A stretch of DNA of 64,000 nt from Bacillota bacterium (GTDB lineage: Bacteria; Bacillota; Bacilli; Desulfuribacillales; Desulfuribacillaceae), in assembly GCA_023388635.1 (NCBI GenBank), contig JAEWFW010000009.1, positions 1-64,000 on the forward strand. Direction: 5' to 3'. The notes beneath the pieces are model-generated. The model did no database searches. It was not told the origin of the DNA and saw nothing but the letters and a program-made list of their open reading frames with translations. Made by a program: the position numbers and the translations under genes. Of the stretch, positions 1-8,770 are shown piece after piece; positions within the stretch are counted from its first letter, which is position 1; each line of letters begins with the position of its first letter.

Positions 1-2275
1 CAGTTAAAGCTGCGCGCGGCAATTCTATCATTGTTCCTACTGTATATTCTACTTCCACACCCGCTTCTTCGAAGATCGTCTGTGCCGTATCGTTGACAAG
101 TGTGCGCATCAGAGAAAGTTCGTTGACGTGACCGACCAATGGAATCATTACTTCCGGTTTGACGACAATGCCTTGTTTCTTCAAACTCGTCGCCGCTTTA
201 AAGATCGCTGCTGCTTGCATTTCGTAAATTTCAGGGTAAACGACACCGAGGCGGCAACCGCGATGACCGAGCATTGGGTTAGACTCTGCCAAACCACGAA
301 TTTTACGCAACAATTTTTCTTTATTATAGATCTCAACACGGTCCGCATCTGCTTGTGCGTGCAATTTTGTCAGCTCTACAACGAGATCTTCCATGTTTGG
401 CAAGAACTCATGCAACGGTGGGTCCAACAAGCGAATTGTAACAGGCAAGCCGTCCATTGCGCGGAAAATTCCTTCAAAGTCGCCTTCCTGTAACGGCAAC
501 AATTCTGCTAACGCTGCTTGGCGCTCTTCCAAATCCTCAGCAAGAATCATTGACTGCACCAAAGGTACGCGTTCAGCCGCCATAAACATATGCTCTGTTC
601 TGCACAGACCGATTCCCTCTGCTCCAAATTCTCTCGCTTTTTGTGCATCTTCCGGTGTATCGGCGTTAGTTCTTACACCTAATTTTCTCACATCATCTGC
701 CCATTGCAGAAGTTGTAAAAATTCATCCGATAGCTCAGGATCGATTAAGCCGACTTCGCCGAGAATGACATTTCCCGTACTTCCGTCGATGGAAATGATA
801 TCTCCCGCTTTGACTAATACATCCCTGACAAGGAATTGTTGTTCTTTCAATTCTATTTTAATTTCTTCACAACCACATATTGCAGGTTTTCCCATACCCC
901 TTGCGACAACAGCGGCATGGCTGGTCATTCCACCGCGGCTGGTCAGAATACCTTGTGCCGCTACGATACCGTGAATGTCGTCAGGCGTCGTTTCCGGTCT
1001 TACCAAAACAACCTTTTCTCCGTCATTTGCCATTTTTTCCGCTAAATCTGCGTCAAAAACCGCTTTTCCGGAAGCCGCTCCCGGGGATGCCGGCAATCCT
1101 CTGGCTATGATATGCTGCTTCGCATTCGGATCAATTCTTCTGTGCAGAATTTGATCTAATTGCTCCGGATCAACGCGCAACAGAGCCTCTTCCTTCGTAA
1201 GAATGCCCTCTTGGCAAAGATCATAGGCAATTTTTACGGCTGCATGGGCAGTGCGCTTGCCGTTTCTCGTCTGTAAAATATATAATTTTCCGCCTTCTAC
1301 CGTAAATTCAATATCCTGCATATCGCGGTAATGATTTTCTAAACGATGACAAATATCTTGAAATTGCTGATAGATTTCCGGCATTTCATCTTTTAATGTG
1401 GCAATCGGCTGTGGTGTACGAATTCCGGCAACGACGTCCTCGCCCTGTGCATTGATCAAGTATTCACCGTATAGTGCCTTATCTCCATTGGACGGATTAC
1501 GCGTAAATGCAACACCGGTACCGCAGTCATCTCCCATGTTTCCGAATACCATCGATTGAATATTAACGGCTGTTCCCAAATGATCAGGAATTTTATGTAT
1601 CTTACGATAAATAATAGCCCGTTGATTGTGCCATGATTTGAATACGGCGATAATCGATTTTCTCAACTGAACGATTGGGTCTTGCGGAAATTCTTCGCCT
1701 GCTTGCTTTTTGACAATCGTTTTATACTCTTTAATCACTTCTTGCCAATCTTCCGCAGTTAAATCCGGATCATCTTTGACACCGCGTTTTTCTTTCATCG
1801 CATCGATCACATGCTCAAAATGATAGTGATCCACTTCCATGACCACATCACTGAACATTTGAATAAAACGACGATAGGAATCGTATGCAAAGCGAGGATT
1901 ATTAGTGCGATTAGCTAAACCTTTTACAGTTTCATCATTCAGACCTAGGTTGAGAACCGTGTCCATCATACCCGGCATCGAAAAGACGGCTCCCGAACGA
2001 ACAGATACGAGCAACGGATTCTCACTGTCGCCGAGCTTCTTGCCTACTTGCCCTTCGAGCACACGTAATGCTTCTAATGCCTGTCCTTCCATTTCCTCTG
2101 TAAAGCATTGATTTGCTTTATAATATTCGTTACATGCCTCTGTGCTGAGGGTAAATCCGGGAGGTACAGGTAACCCGACATTGGTCATTTCGGCGAGATT
2201 CGCCCCTTTGCCCCCTAATAGACTTTTCATGTCTGCCTTCCCTTCACTGAAAAGGTATACATATTTCTTACTCAC
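1..2275 (-). CDS. ppdK: Pyruvate, phosphate dikinase (3' end beyond window)
   Basis: Interconverts pyruvate + ATP + Pi and PEP + AMP + PPi in the cytosol. About 758 residues are present. The N-terminal nucleotide-binding domain shows GGKGANLAEM and SVRSGAVFSMPGMMDTVLNLG. The phosphohistidine domain shows GGMTSHAAVVARGMGKPAICG-type sequence with His453 as catalytic residue and Thr451 as the residue targeted by the regulatory protein in this family. The PEP/pyruvate barrel starts with RTEHMF and is cut off by the window start, so the C-terminal catalytic Cys is not seen. The start is GTG at 2273-2275, eight bases after a GGGAGG ribosome site, and overlaps the end of the upstream regulator gene by 8 bp. 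It is the last gene seen of a ccpN-regulator-ppdK cluster. Confidence 0.97.
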   Translation of the reverse strand, partial: MSKKYVYLFSEGKADMKSLLGGKGANLAEMTNVGLPVPPGFTLSTEACNEYYKANQCFTEEMEGQALEALRVLEGQVGKKLGDSENPLLVSVRSGAVFSMPGMMDTVLNLGLNDETVKGLANRTNNPRFAYDSYRRFIQMFSDVVMEVDHYHFEHVIDAMKEKRGVKDDPDLTAEDWQEVIKEYKTIVKKQAGEEFPQDPIVQLRKSIIAVFKSWHNQRAIIYRKIHKIPDHLGTAVNIQSMVFGNMGDDCGTGVAFTRNPSNGDKALYGEYLINAQGEDVVAGIRTPQPIATLKDEMPEIYQQFQDICHRLENHYRDMQDIEFTVEGGKLYILQTRNGKRTAHAAVKIAYDLCQEGILTKEEALLRVDPEQLDQILHRRIDPNAKQHIIARGLPASPGAASGKAVFDADLAEKMANDGEKVVLVRPETTPDDIHGIVAAQGILTSRGGMTSHAAVVARGMGKPAICGCEEIKIELKEQQFLVRDVLVKAGDIISIDGSTGNVILGEVGLIDPELSDEFLQLLQWADDVRKLGVRTNADTPEDAQKAREFGAEGIGLCRTEHMFMAAERVPLVQSMILAEDLEERQAALAELLPLQEGDFEGIFRAMDGLPVTIRLLDPPLHEFLPNMEDLVVELTKLHAQADADRVEIYNKEKLLRKIRGLAESNPMLGHRGCRLGVVYPEIYEMQAAAIFKAATSLKKQGIVVKPEVMIPLVGHVNELSLMRTLVNDTAQTIFEEAGVEVEYTVGTMIELPRAALT

Positions 2276-3098
2276 TGATTTTTCCTCCCTTTTTTAGGAT
2301 TTCTAATATAGTTCCTGCCGTTTCTTCCACGGCTTTATTCGACACGTTGATAATCGGACAGCCTATGCGCTTCATGATCTTTTCTGAAAACTCTAACTCT
2401 TCCAAAATTCTCTCGTATTTTGCATAATTGGCATTGCGCTTTAGACCGAGGGTTTTCAAACGCTCCTGGCGAATTTCGTTCAACTGTTCAGGATTGATGA
2501 TGAGTCCAATACACTTCTTCGGTGAAGCCAAATATAGCTCTTCCGGCGGTGTTACTTCCGGCGCCAGCGGAACATTCGCGACCTTCAGCCGCTTGTGTGC
2601 GAGATACATAGACAGCGGTGTCTTGGATGTTCTGGAAACACCGATCAATACCACATCTGCCCGCAGAATCCCCCGCGGATCTTTGCCGTCGTCGTATTTG
2701 ACGGCGAATTCAATCGCTTCCACCTTTTTAAAATATTCGGCATCCATCTGTCTCATCGATCCCGGTGAATTATGTGGTTGCTTATGATAGAACTCAGAAA
2801 ACGTATTCATCAAATCCCCTAAAATATCTACGGCTGGAATCTGATACAGAGCTCCTTGCGCTTTAACAAACTCTCGCAGTTGCGGTCGTACTAACGTATA
2901 GGCGATAAACGCATCTGCTTCTTTTGCAAGCTCGAATGCTTCGATAATCGAAGATTCATCGTCAACATAAGGTATTCTGCGCACATCAATACGCCCACCA
3001 TTAAATTGGCTGGCTACGGCGCGTACGACATATTCTCCTGTCTCTCCTACAGAATCAGAAATTACATAAACAATTGGCAGCGAAGCATTAGTATTAAT
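2268..3098 (-). CDS. Pyruvate, phosphate dikinase regulatory protein (bifunctional kinase/phosphorylase), AUU start
   Basis: DUF299 family (B. subtilis YqfL-like). It inactivates PPDK by ADP-dependent phosphorylation of the Thr next to the catalytic His, and reactivates it by Pi-dependent dephosphorylation. The P-loop-like GVSRTSKTPLSMYLA segment is in the middle, and the conserved N-terminal IVYVISDSVGETGE is present only if translation starts upstream of the first GTG (2984). In that frame there is no ATG, GTG or TTG between an in-frame TAA and this block. The best start is ATT at 3096-3098, about 7 bases after GGGAGGG, giving 276 residues, the usual family length. ATC or CTG are less likely alternatives. 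The gene overlaps ppdK by 8 bp, fitting translational coupling with its target. Confidence 0.9.
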   Translation of the reverse strand: MNTNASLPIVYVISDSVGETGEYVVRAVASQFNGGRIDVRRIPYVDDESSIIEAFELAKEADAFIAYTLVRPQLREFVKAQGALYQIPAVDILGDLMNTFSEFYHKQPHNSPGSMRQMDAEYFKKVEAIEFAVKYDDGKDPRGILRADVVLIGVSRTSKTPLSMYLAHKRLKVANVPLAPEVTPPEELYLASPKKCIGLIINPEQLNEIRQERLKTLGLKRNANYAKYERILEELEFSEKIMKRIGCPIINVSNKAVEETAGTILEILKKGGKISE

Positions 3099-3134
3099 GA
3101 TTGAACCCTCCCATTACCTTCTCTAAAACACCTA

Positions 3135-3767
3135 CTAAACTGTGTATGACGAACCCAATTCGACAAAAACCCGCGTGATCGTATCCCGGGAAACCAGACC
3201 GACAAGCTCATAATCTTCTTCGAGTTTGTTAACGACCGGCAGACAATCTACTTGGTACTCGACGATTCTTTTCGCCGCTTCATATAGCGACTCCCCATGA
3301 TAAACGGTCACAATATGCGGCATTCTCGTCATCACCATGGGAATCGGTATTTCCGTCATATTTTGCTTGCCGACAGCCACCTTTAATAGGTCTTTTTTCG
3401 TGACAATGCCTATCAATAAATTATGATGATTTTCCTCACGTACTACCAGAACAGCGCCTACATCTTCCATGAACATCATACACATCGCATCATACGCTGT
3501 AGAGCTTTCATGTATGACGACAGGAATCGACTTATAGTCCTTTACCTTCATGTCGCGCAGCTTTTTACCGAATACCTCTTCACCTAAGTAAAAATAGCCA
3601 ACTTTCGGTCTGGCATCAAGAAACCCAGACATCGTTAAGATTGCCAAATCAGGTCGTAAAGCTGCTCTCGTTAAAGACAACCGCTCCGCAATACTCTCTC
3701 CTGTTATCGGACCCTCCTTTTTAACAATGTCCAAAATGTACTCTTGACGTTTCGTAAGCTCGATCAT
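3135..3767 (-). CDS. CcpN-like transcriptional repressor (HTH plus two CBS domains)
   Basis: About 210 residues. An N-terminal winged HTH (residues 1-60, with TKRQEYILDIVKKEGPITGE) is followed by two CBS modules (about 75-205), as in CcpN (YqzB), which represses gluconeogenic genes in B. subtilis when glycolytic substrates are available. I chose the ATG at 3767 because GGTGG lies just upstream; an in-frame TTG starts four codons earlier. The order ccpN-like, PPDK regulator, ppdK suggests that this repressor controls PEP synthesis at the transcript level while the next protein controls it post-translationally. A perfect 22-bp palindrome lies 40-61 bp upstream. Confidence 0.88.
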   Translation of the reverse strand: MIELTKRQEYILDIVKKEGPITGESIAERLSLTRAALRPDLAILTMSGFLDARPKVGYFYLGEEVFGKKLRDMKVKDYKSIPVVIHESSTAYDAMCMMFMEDVGAVLVVREENHHNLLIGIVTKKDLLKVAVGKQNMTEIPIPMVMTRMPHIVTVYHGESLYEAAKRIVEYQVDCLPVVNKLEEDYELVGLVSRDTITRVFVELGSSYTV

Positions 3768-3806
3768 TTTCACCACCAATGTGTTACAATATTAAGCTTT
3801 TATACC

Positions 3807-3828
3807 TTATATAGTATATACTATATAA
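3807..3828. promoter_or_regulatory. 22-bp perfect palindrome, candidate operator of the CcpN-like gene
   Basis: The + strand reads TTATATAGTAT followed by its exact reverse complement. On the minus strand it overlaps a promoter-like TTGAAT-18-TATAGT (-35 at the 3846-3851 side, -10 inside the palindrome). A bound dimer here would block transcription of the ccpN-like/regulator/ppdK cluster. The palindrome is seen directly; the binding protein is inferred from position only. Confidence 0.6.
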
Positions 3829-3852
3829 TATGTTAGCCTAAATATTCAAGTA

Positions 3853-5940
3853 CTATTTGATAAAGATTTTGCTAAAATCGCCGATTATCGACATCATGGA
3901 ATGCATTTCTTGCAAAAACGCCAAGCGATTCTGGCGAATGTCGATATTCTCATCCATGACCATAATCTTCTCAAAATATCGATCAATCACAGGTTTCAGA
4001 GCACAATATAATTCCACAATCTCATCGTATTTCCGCTGATGCATTAGTTCCTGCGATTGTGAACGGCAATTTTCAAAGGCATCGAACAATTCTTTTTCCA
4101 CAGTTTCCTTGAACAAATCCTCACGGAATGAAATCGAAGCGTCTGCCTTGCTCGCTATATTGCGAATGCGGTTATAAGATTCCGCCAATCCCTTGAACCA
4201 CGGTTGCTCTACGGCTTGCTGCAACGTAGCTGCACGCCTAAACATGTCAAGTATATTGTACGTTCCGACCGCCAGAATCGCATCAATGCAGTCATAACGA
4301 ATGCCATCTTCCTGCATGCTGTTTTTTACACGCAGCATGAAGAAATCGATCACTTCTTGTTTCAGCACCGATCTGTCCTTTTTCAACAACTTCTTGTCGG
4401 CGAAAACATGGAGTGCAAACTCCACCAATTCATCAATCGGCAATTCAATCTGCAAATGTCTGATGATTTGACAAATACCGGCTGCCTGACGCCGTAAAGC
4501 ATATGGATCTTGGGAGCCTGTCGGTACAATACCGATCCCGAAGCAGCCAACGATCGTATCAATTTTATCGGCAATTGCAACTATGGCGCCGATTTGTGAT
4601 TGCGGCAAAATGTCCCCTGCAAAGCGCGGTAAATAGTGCTCAAACACAGCTTGTGAAACATTCGTCGCTTCCCCAGCCAGCTCCGCGTAATGCTTACCGA
4701 TAACCCCTTGCAATTCAGGAAATTCATAGACCATATTCGTCACAAGGTCAAATTTACAGATTTGTACGGCACGCTGTAATTGTATCGTATCAAGTGCCTG
4801 CTCTTTATCAATATAGTTGGCGATTTGTTCACTGAGCGAGCCGATTCTTTCGACTTTGTCAGCAATCGTTCCCAATTCTTCATGGTAAACGATCGAGCGC
4901 AATTTTTGATTTAATGTATCGATTTGACTCTTTTTATCTTCTTCATAGAAAAATCTCGCGTCCGCCAATCTCGCGCGCAATACTTTTTCATTACCCTTGC
5001 GCACTGTATCGATCGCGTGATCATTGCCGTTGCGAATCGTCACAAAGTGCGCCAGCAAATTGCCCTCTCCATCCATTACCGGAAAATACCGTTGATGCTC
5101 TTTCATCGACGTAATCAACACTTGTTCCGGTACTTCCAGAAATTCAACGTCAAAGCTGCCTAGCAATGCCGTCGGATATTCAATTAGGAAATTGACTTCC
5201 TCAAGCAAGTCTTCGTCAATATGGACGTGAACTTGATGATCGCGCTCGATGCGTTCTATTTCCCGCAAAACTGCCTGCTTACGCTCGTCCTGATCGACAA
5301 TCACAAACTGGCTCTCTAAAACCGAGAAATAGTCAGCGGAACTAGCGACTTCTAACGGCCCTTTGCTGAGAAAGCGGTGACCGTAGGTGATGTTTGATGA
5401 TATGCGATCCGTCAGGGAAAACGGTATCACTTCACTGCCATACAGACATACCAACCATTGAACCGGACGCACGAATTTCGTCTCCTGATATCCCCAACGC
5501 ATATTCTTGGGAAACGGCAAGTCGAGAATCACGTCTTTAATCGACGAAAGCACGTTGACGGAAGGCTCTCCCTTGATATGCTTGACAGCAAATACATAGG
5601 AATTCGCTCCGACTTCGCGGGTTTCCAACTGATCCGGTTCTACCCCTTGCCCTTTGGCAAATCCCATACCGGCTTTGGTCAAATTGCCTTGCTCGTCATA
5701 GGCTGCCTTTACCGCTGGTCCTCTCGCTTCCAACACTTGATCCTGCTGATGCTCTGCTAAATTTTTAATATGCAAAACAATTCTTCTTGGAGTTCCGTAT
5801 GTCGTCAATTCTTCATAGGCTATATGCAAATTTTCCAACCATGCTGCCGATTTTTTCTGTAAATTCTCGAGAATTCCGGGCATAAAACGTGCCGGAATTT
5901 CTTCCGTTCCTATTTCTAAAAGAAAATCCCTCACACTCAT
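3853..5940 (-). CDS. glyS: Glycyl-tRNA synthetase beta subunit
   Basis: 695 residues, the usual length of the beta chain of the alpha2beta2 bacterial GlyRS, which recognises tRNA-Gly and is required with GlyQ for charging. The start shows the family signature LLEIGTEEIPARFMP. The middle contains the HD-like region with RFFYEEDKK, and the C-terminus has the anticodon-binding-like part. It starts 17 bp after glyQ and is cotranscribed with it under T-box control. Two-subunit GlyRS is found in many Bacillota and Proteobacteria. Confidence 0.98.
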   Translation of the reverse strand: MSVRDFLLEIGTEEIPARFMPGILENLQKKSAAWLENLHIAYEELTTYGTPRRIVLHIKNLAEHQQDQVLEARGPAVKAAYDEQGNLTKAGMGFAKGQGVEPDQLETREVGANSYVFAVKHIKGEPSVNVLSSIKDVILDLPFPKNMRWGYQETKFVRPVQWLVCLYGSEVIPFSLTDRISSNITYGHRFLSKGPLEVASSADYFSVLESQFVIVDQDERKQAVLREIERIERDHQVHVHIDEDLLEEVNFLIEYPTALLGSFDVEFLEVPEQVLITSMKEHQRYFPVMDGEGNLLAHFVTIRNGNDHAIDTVRKGNEKVLRARLADARFFYEEDKKSQIDTLNQKLRSIVYHEELGTIADKVERIGSLSEQIANYIDKEQALDTIQLQRAVQICKFDLVTNMVYEFPELQGVIGKHYAELAGEATNVSQAVFEHYLPRFAGDILPQSQIGAIVAIADKIDTIVGCFGIGIVPTGSQDPYALRRQAAGICQIIRHLQIELPIDELVEFALHVFADKKLLKKDRSVLKQEVIDFFMLRVKNSMQEDGIRYDCIDAILAVGTYNILDMFRRAATLQQAVEQPWFKGLAESYNRIRNIASKADASISFREDLFKETVEKELFDAFENCRSQSQELMHQRKYDEIVELYCALKPVIDRYFEKIMVMDENIDIRQNRLAFLQEMHSMMSIIGDFSKIFIK

Positions 5941-5957
5941 GTTATATCCTCCTTCAG

Positions 5958-6821
5958 TTACTTAAGTGGAAATCCCAGTTCTTCTCGTTGCTGATAATAA
6001 CCTTCCGCACATTTCCGCGCCAAATTTCTCACGCGGGCGATATATCCTGTGCGTTCCGTGACGCTAATGGCGCCGCGGGCATCTAATAAATTAAATGTGT
6101 GTGAACATTTCAACACGTAATCATAGGCAGGCATGATCAACTTTTCCTGTAATGCCGCCTGTGCTTCACGTTCATATGTGACAAACAGTTCAAACAGCAT
6201 CGCTTGGTCGGACACTTCAAACGTGTACTTGGAATGCTCGTACTCCGCTTGATGGAAAATATCCTTATACGTGATCCCGTTCACCCATTCCAAATCATAG
6301 ACATTTTCTTTTTCTTGAATATACGAAGCGAGACGTTCAATTCCATAGGTAATTTCTACTGCTACGGGGCGCATATCAATGCCTCCGACTTGCTGGAAAT
6401 ATGTAAACTGTGTAATTTCCATGCCGTCCAGCCACACTTCCCAACCGAGTCCCCAGGCACCCAATGTTGGCGACTCCCAGTTATCTTCGACAAAGCGGAT
6501 ATCGTGCTCCAGTGGATCGATCCCCAGACGCTGTAGGCTTTGCAGATACAATTCCTGGATATTGTCCGGCGATGGCTTCATGATCACTTGGAATTGGTGG
6601 TGCTGGTACAAGCGATTGGGATTTTCGCCATACCTGCCGTCAGCCGGTCTTCGGGATGGTTCCACATACGCCACATTCCATTTCTCCGGTCCGATGACGC
6701 GCAAAAATGTGTAAGGGCTCATCGTACCTGCGCCTTTTTCCACATCATAGGGCTGCAGAATGGCACACTGCTGGTTCCCCCAAAATTCTTGTAATGTAAG
6801 AATCATTTGCTGAACATTCAT
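5958..6821 (-). CDS. glyQ: Glycyl-tRNA synthetase alpha subunit
   Basis: 287 residues, full length for the catalytic alpha subunit that makes glycyl-adenylate. Family hallmarks are visible: LTLQEFWGNQQCAILQPYD at the N-terminus, GAGTMSPYTFLR, EPSRRPADGRYGENPNR and WEVWLDGMEITQFTYFQQVGG. A GGAGG ribosome site precedes the ATG. It is the first gene of the glyQS operon, with a glycine T-box leader immediately upstream (about 6905-7140). Confidence 0.98.
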   Translation of the reverse strand: MNVQQMILTLQEFWGNQQCAILQPYDVEKGAGTMSPYTFLRVIGPEKWNVAYVEPSRRPADGRYGENPNRLYQHHQFQVIMKPSPDNIQELYLQSLQRLGIDPLEHDIRFVEDNWESPTLGAWGLGWEVWLDGMEITQFTYFQQVGGIDMRPVAVEITYGIERLASYIQEKENVYDLEWVNGITYKDIFHQAEYEHSKYTFEVSDQAMLFELFVTYEREAQAALQEKLIMPAYDYVLKCSHTFNLLDARGAISVTERTGYIARVRNLARKCAEGYYQQREELGFPLK

Positions 6822-6930
6822 TGTTCATTTCCTCCTTAGTCTCCATAATACCTCTGAAATAAAGAAAACTTCACTAATACCAAGCCGAAAGCGCGGCAGA
6901 AACTTTAGGTGTGTTTATATTTTTGAGTAT

Positions 6931-7140
6931 ATAAAAACTCCCGCCCCAATAGCAATGCTAAAGGGACGGGAGCTACCCGCGGTTCCACCCTAATTGACAA
7001 TTTGTCCATCTTATTTGCCAAAACACTCCGAGGCGCCATGCAAAGTTCATAATATCGGCTCACACTATACCCGACTCGCTGGATTATCGACAGGCTTTGC
7101 AAATTCCTCATCATCGTATTCATATATTGAATTCCCTAGG
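6931..7140 (-). ncRNA. Glycine T-box leader of glyQS with terminator
   Basis: The T-box sequence GGGTGGAACCGCGG is on the minus strand at 6977-6990. It is followed by an intrinsic terminator (stem CTCCCGTCCC / GGGGCGGGAG, 6939-6972, then a T run at 6933-6938). Upstream, the long Stem I region contains a GGC triplet at 7035-7037 that fits a glycine specifier pairing with a GCC anticodon. Uncharged tRNA-Gly would stabilise the antiterminator and let glyQS be transcribed. Known mechanism for the family; the exact specifier position is inferred. Confidence 0.93.
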
Positions 7141-7170
7141 ATTATAGCAAATGATTTTAAAGTTTGTCAA
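7141..7170 (-). promoter_or_regulatory. Sigma-A promoter of the glyQS T-box transcript
   Basis: On the minus strand TTGACA (7165-7170) and TATAAT (7141-7146) are both perfect consensus with an 18-bp spacer. The -35 lies inside the last codons of the upstream DUF4342 gene. Confidence 0.88.
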
Positions 7171-7654
7171 CTGTCGCAAATTTCAGTTTTTTCAGAGAGA
7201 TCGTCTCTTCTTTGTTTTGCTTATCGACTTGATTCTTTTCGACAAGCACTTCATACTGTCCAAACATCATCGCTAACACCGCCATGATCGATATATAGGG
7301 ATATAGGACCACACCGACTGCTCCCAGCGTCACCGGAATCGTCACGCACATCCTTTGACCGCGGCGGATGATAATTCTGCTGGCATTGCCTTTGGCAATG
7401 GTGCTGCATATGAAATCGAGCAATTCTCCACCGTACAAAATAACTTTGTCGTACATCGGTGTACCCCGTTGCTGATCCTCAAATTCAATAATTGCCTTGA
7501 CGACATCTTTATCGTTCCGTATATATAATCCATAGGCTTCTTTCATAGATACTCCGGTATACGTCGCGATTGCCTGTACATCCTTAAGTAATTTATCGTA
7601 ATCTTGATTGTCTTTGCTTTGATTCGTATTCGTATGTTTATGATTTTCAGACAT
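7157..7654 (-). CDS. DUF4342 membrane-associated protein with UBA-like N-terminus
   Basis: 165 residues. Residues 20-60 resemble a small UBA/TS-N-like helical domain (VQAIATYTGVSMKEAYGLY, then DVVKAIIEFE). The DUF4342 domain follows (about 65-145), with the basic RIIIRRGQRMCVTIPVT stretch leading into a hydrophobic hairpin (about 112-135) that could insert in the membrane. The function of the family is not known. It lies 56 bp after recO and probably shares its transcript. The glyQS promoter is embedded in its 3' end. Confidence 0.75.
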   Translation of the reverse strand: MSENHKHTNTNQSKDNQDYDKLLKDVQAIATYTGVSMKEAYGLYIRNDKDVVKAIIEFEDQQRGTPMYDKVILYGGELLDFICSTIAKGNASRIIIRRGQRMCVTIPVTLGAVGVVLYPYISIMAVLAMMFGQYEVLVEKNQVDKQNKEETISLKKLKFATVDKL

Positions 7655-7710
7655 CCTATTAATACCTCCGCTTTCATCTTTATAGAGTCAGTATTAATGT
7701 GTCTCCTTTT

Positions 7711-8475
7711 CTACAAATCATACATACTTTTCACACTCTGCACGAATTTAAACGACTTCAATTGTAACGCAAAATGCTCTTCGATGAAATTCTGCGTCAC
7801 TGCTTCTAACTCTTGACGATACTGCTGTTTGATCGAAATCTTTCCGATATCTTCAAGTTTAATATATTGAAATACCCTAAGTAACTTTGCCGTAGTCGGT
7901 GATATCGGTATTGCACGCGCATCTTCTTGACGGCAGCTCTTACAGAGAAAACCACCGAGTTTCGCACTAAACATATAACTCGTATAGGTTGGATCGTGCG
8001 CACAGCAATGCATACATTGTTCGAAATTTGGTCGGTATCCGCGTAAATCAAATAATTTCACTTCGAAAATGCGCGTCAAAATTTCCGGATCATGTGACCG
8101 AACATTGATCATCGTCAGAATGGCTTTGACTAACGCATACATTTCCGGCACAGGCTCCATCTCTTCAACGACACGATCAGATAAATCACAAATATACATC
8201 CCATAGGCAGATAATAACAAGTCTTCACGAATTCCCCCGAAGGAACTGATAATTTCACTTTGGTTAATTCTACCGAGCGAAGACGGCTTTTTATACAAGA
8301 CAAACTCACTCATGATGAACGGCTGAGTGAGTGCGGCAAATTTGCTATTTGTCTTTTTGGCACCCATTGCCATAATCGATACTCTACCTTGCATAGGTGT
8401 CAAAATATGGACAATCTTATGTGATTCCCCATAATCTACAGATTTCAATACGATGCCCTCTGTCTGAAAAATCAT
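7711..8475 (-). CDS. recO: DNA repair protein RecO
   Basis: 254 residues, normal length. The N-terminal OB fold (about 1-80) starts FQTEGIVLKSVDYGESHKIV. The helical C-terminal part contains a CxxC...CxxC zinc site (CMHCC ... CKSC, about 150-180). RecO loads RecA with RecFR and anneals SSB-coated strands. It overlaps the upstream yqzL-like gene (ATGA) and follows era, the usual order in Bacillota. Confidence 0.95.
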   Translation of the reverse strand: MIFQTEGIVLKSVDYGESHKIVHILTPMQGRVSIMAMGAKKTNSKFAALTQPFIMSEFVLYKKPSSLGRINQSEIISSFGGIREDLLLSAYGMYICDLSDRVVEEMEPVPEMYALVKAILTMINVRSHDPEILTRIFEVKLFDLRGYRPNFEQCMHCCAHDPTYTSYMFSAKLGGFLCKSCRQEDARAIPISPTTAKLLRVFQYIKLEDIGKISIKQQYRQELEAVTQNFIEEHFALQLKSFKFVQSVKSMYDL

Positions 8476-8609
8476 ATGCCACTATCCGGCTCAACGCCTT
8501 CCTCATTTTCGGCAGAACTCGTATTGACCATATCTAAATCTTTGTACAACAGATAACTTTCTACTTTTCCAGATAACGAAAAGTATTGCCAAGAAAAGTT
8601 CTTCATCAT
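8472..8609 (-). CDS. yqzL: YqzL-like small protein
   Basis: About 45 residues starting MMKNFSWQYFSLSGKVESYL, matching the short YqzL family found between era and recO in Bacilli. I chose the ATG at 8609 because AGAAAGG lies seven bases upstream; a longer reading frame to 8705 has no comparable ribosome site. The tail after residue 25 is acidic and poorly conserved. It overlaps recO by 4 bp. Function unknown. Confidence 0.8.
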   Translation of the reverse strand: MMKNFSWQYFSLSGKVESYLLYKDLDMVNTSSAENEEGVEPDSGI

Positions 8610-8770
8610 AACCAAACCTTTCTCATCGAAATATCGATAAAGTAAGACTTGATTCAGGTATCTGAATCTTAGTCGCTCTTTACTATCAGTGACCGTTAGT
8701 CTCACTTATTCTTATTGTCTCATAGATAGATAAATTCATAACCCGCAATATTTACCTTGAATAATATTGG

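Noticed and set aside
128..2787. Several plus-strand open frames across ppdK and its regulator
   Set aside because: They are antisense to a well-conserved gene and have no ribosome sites or family signatures.
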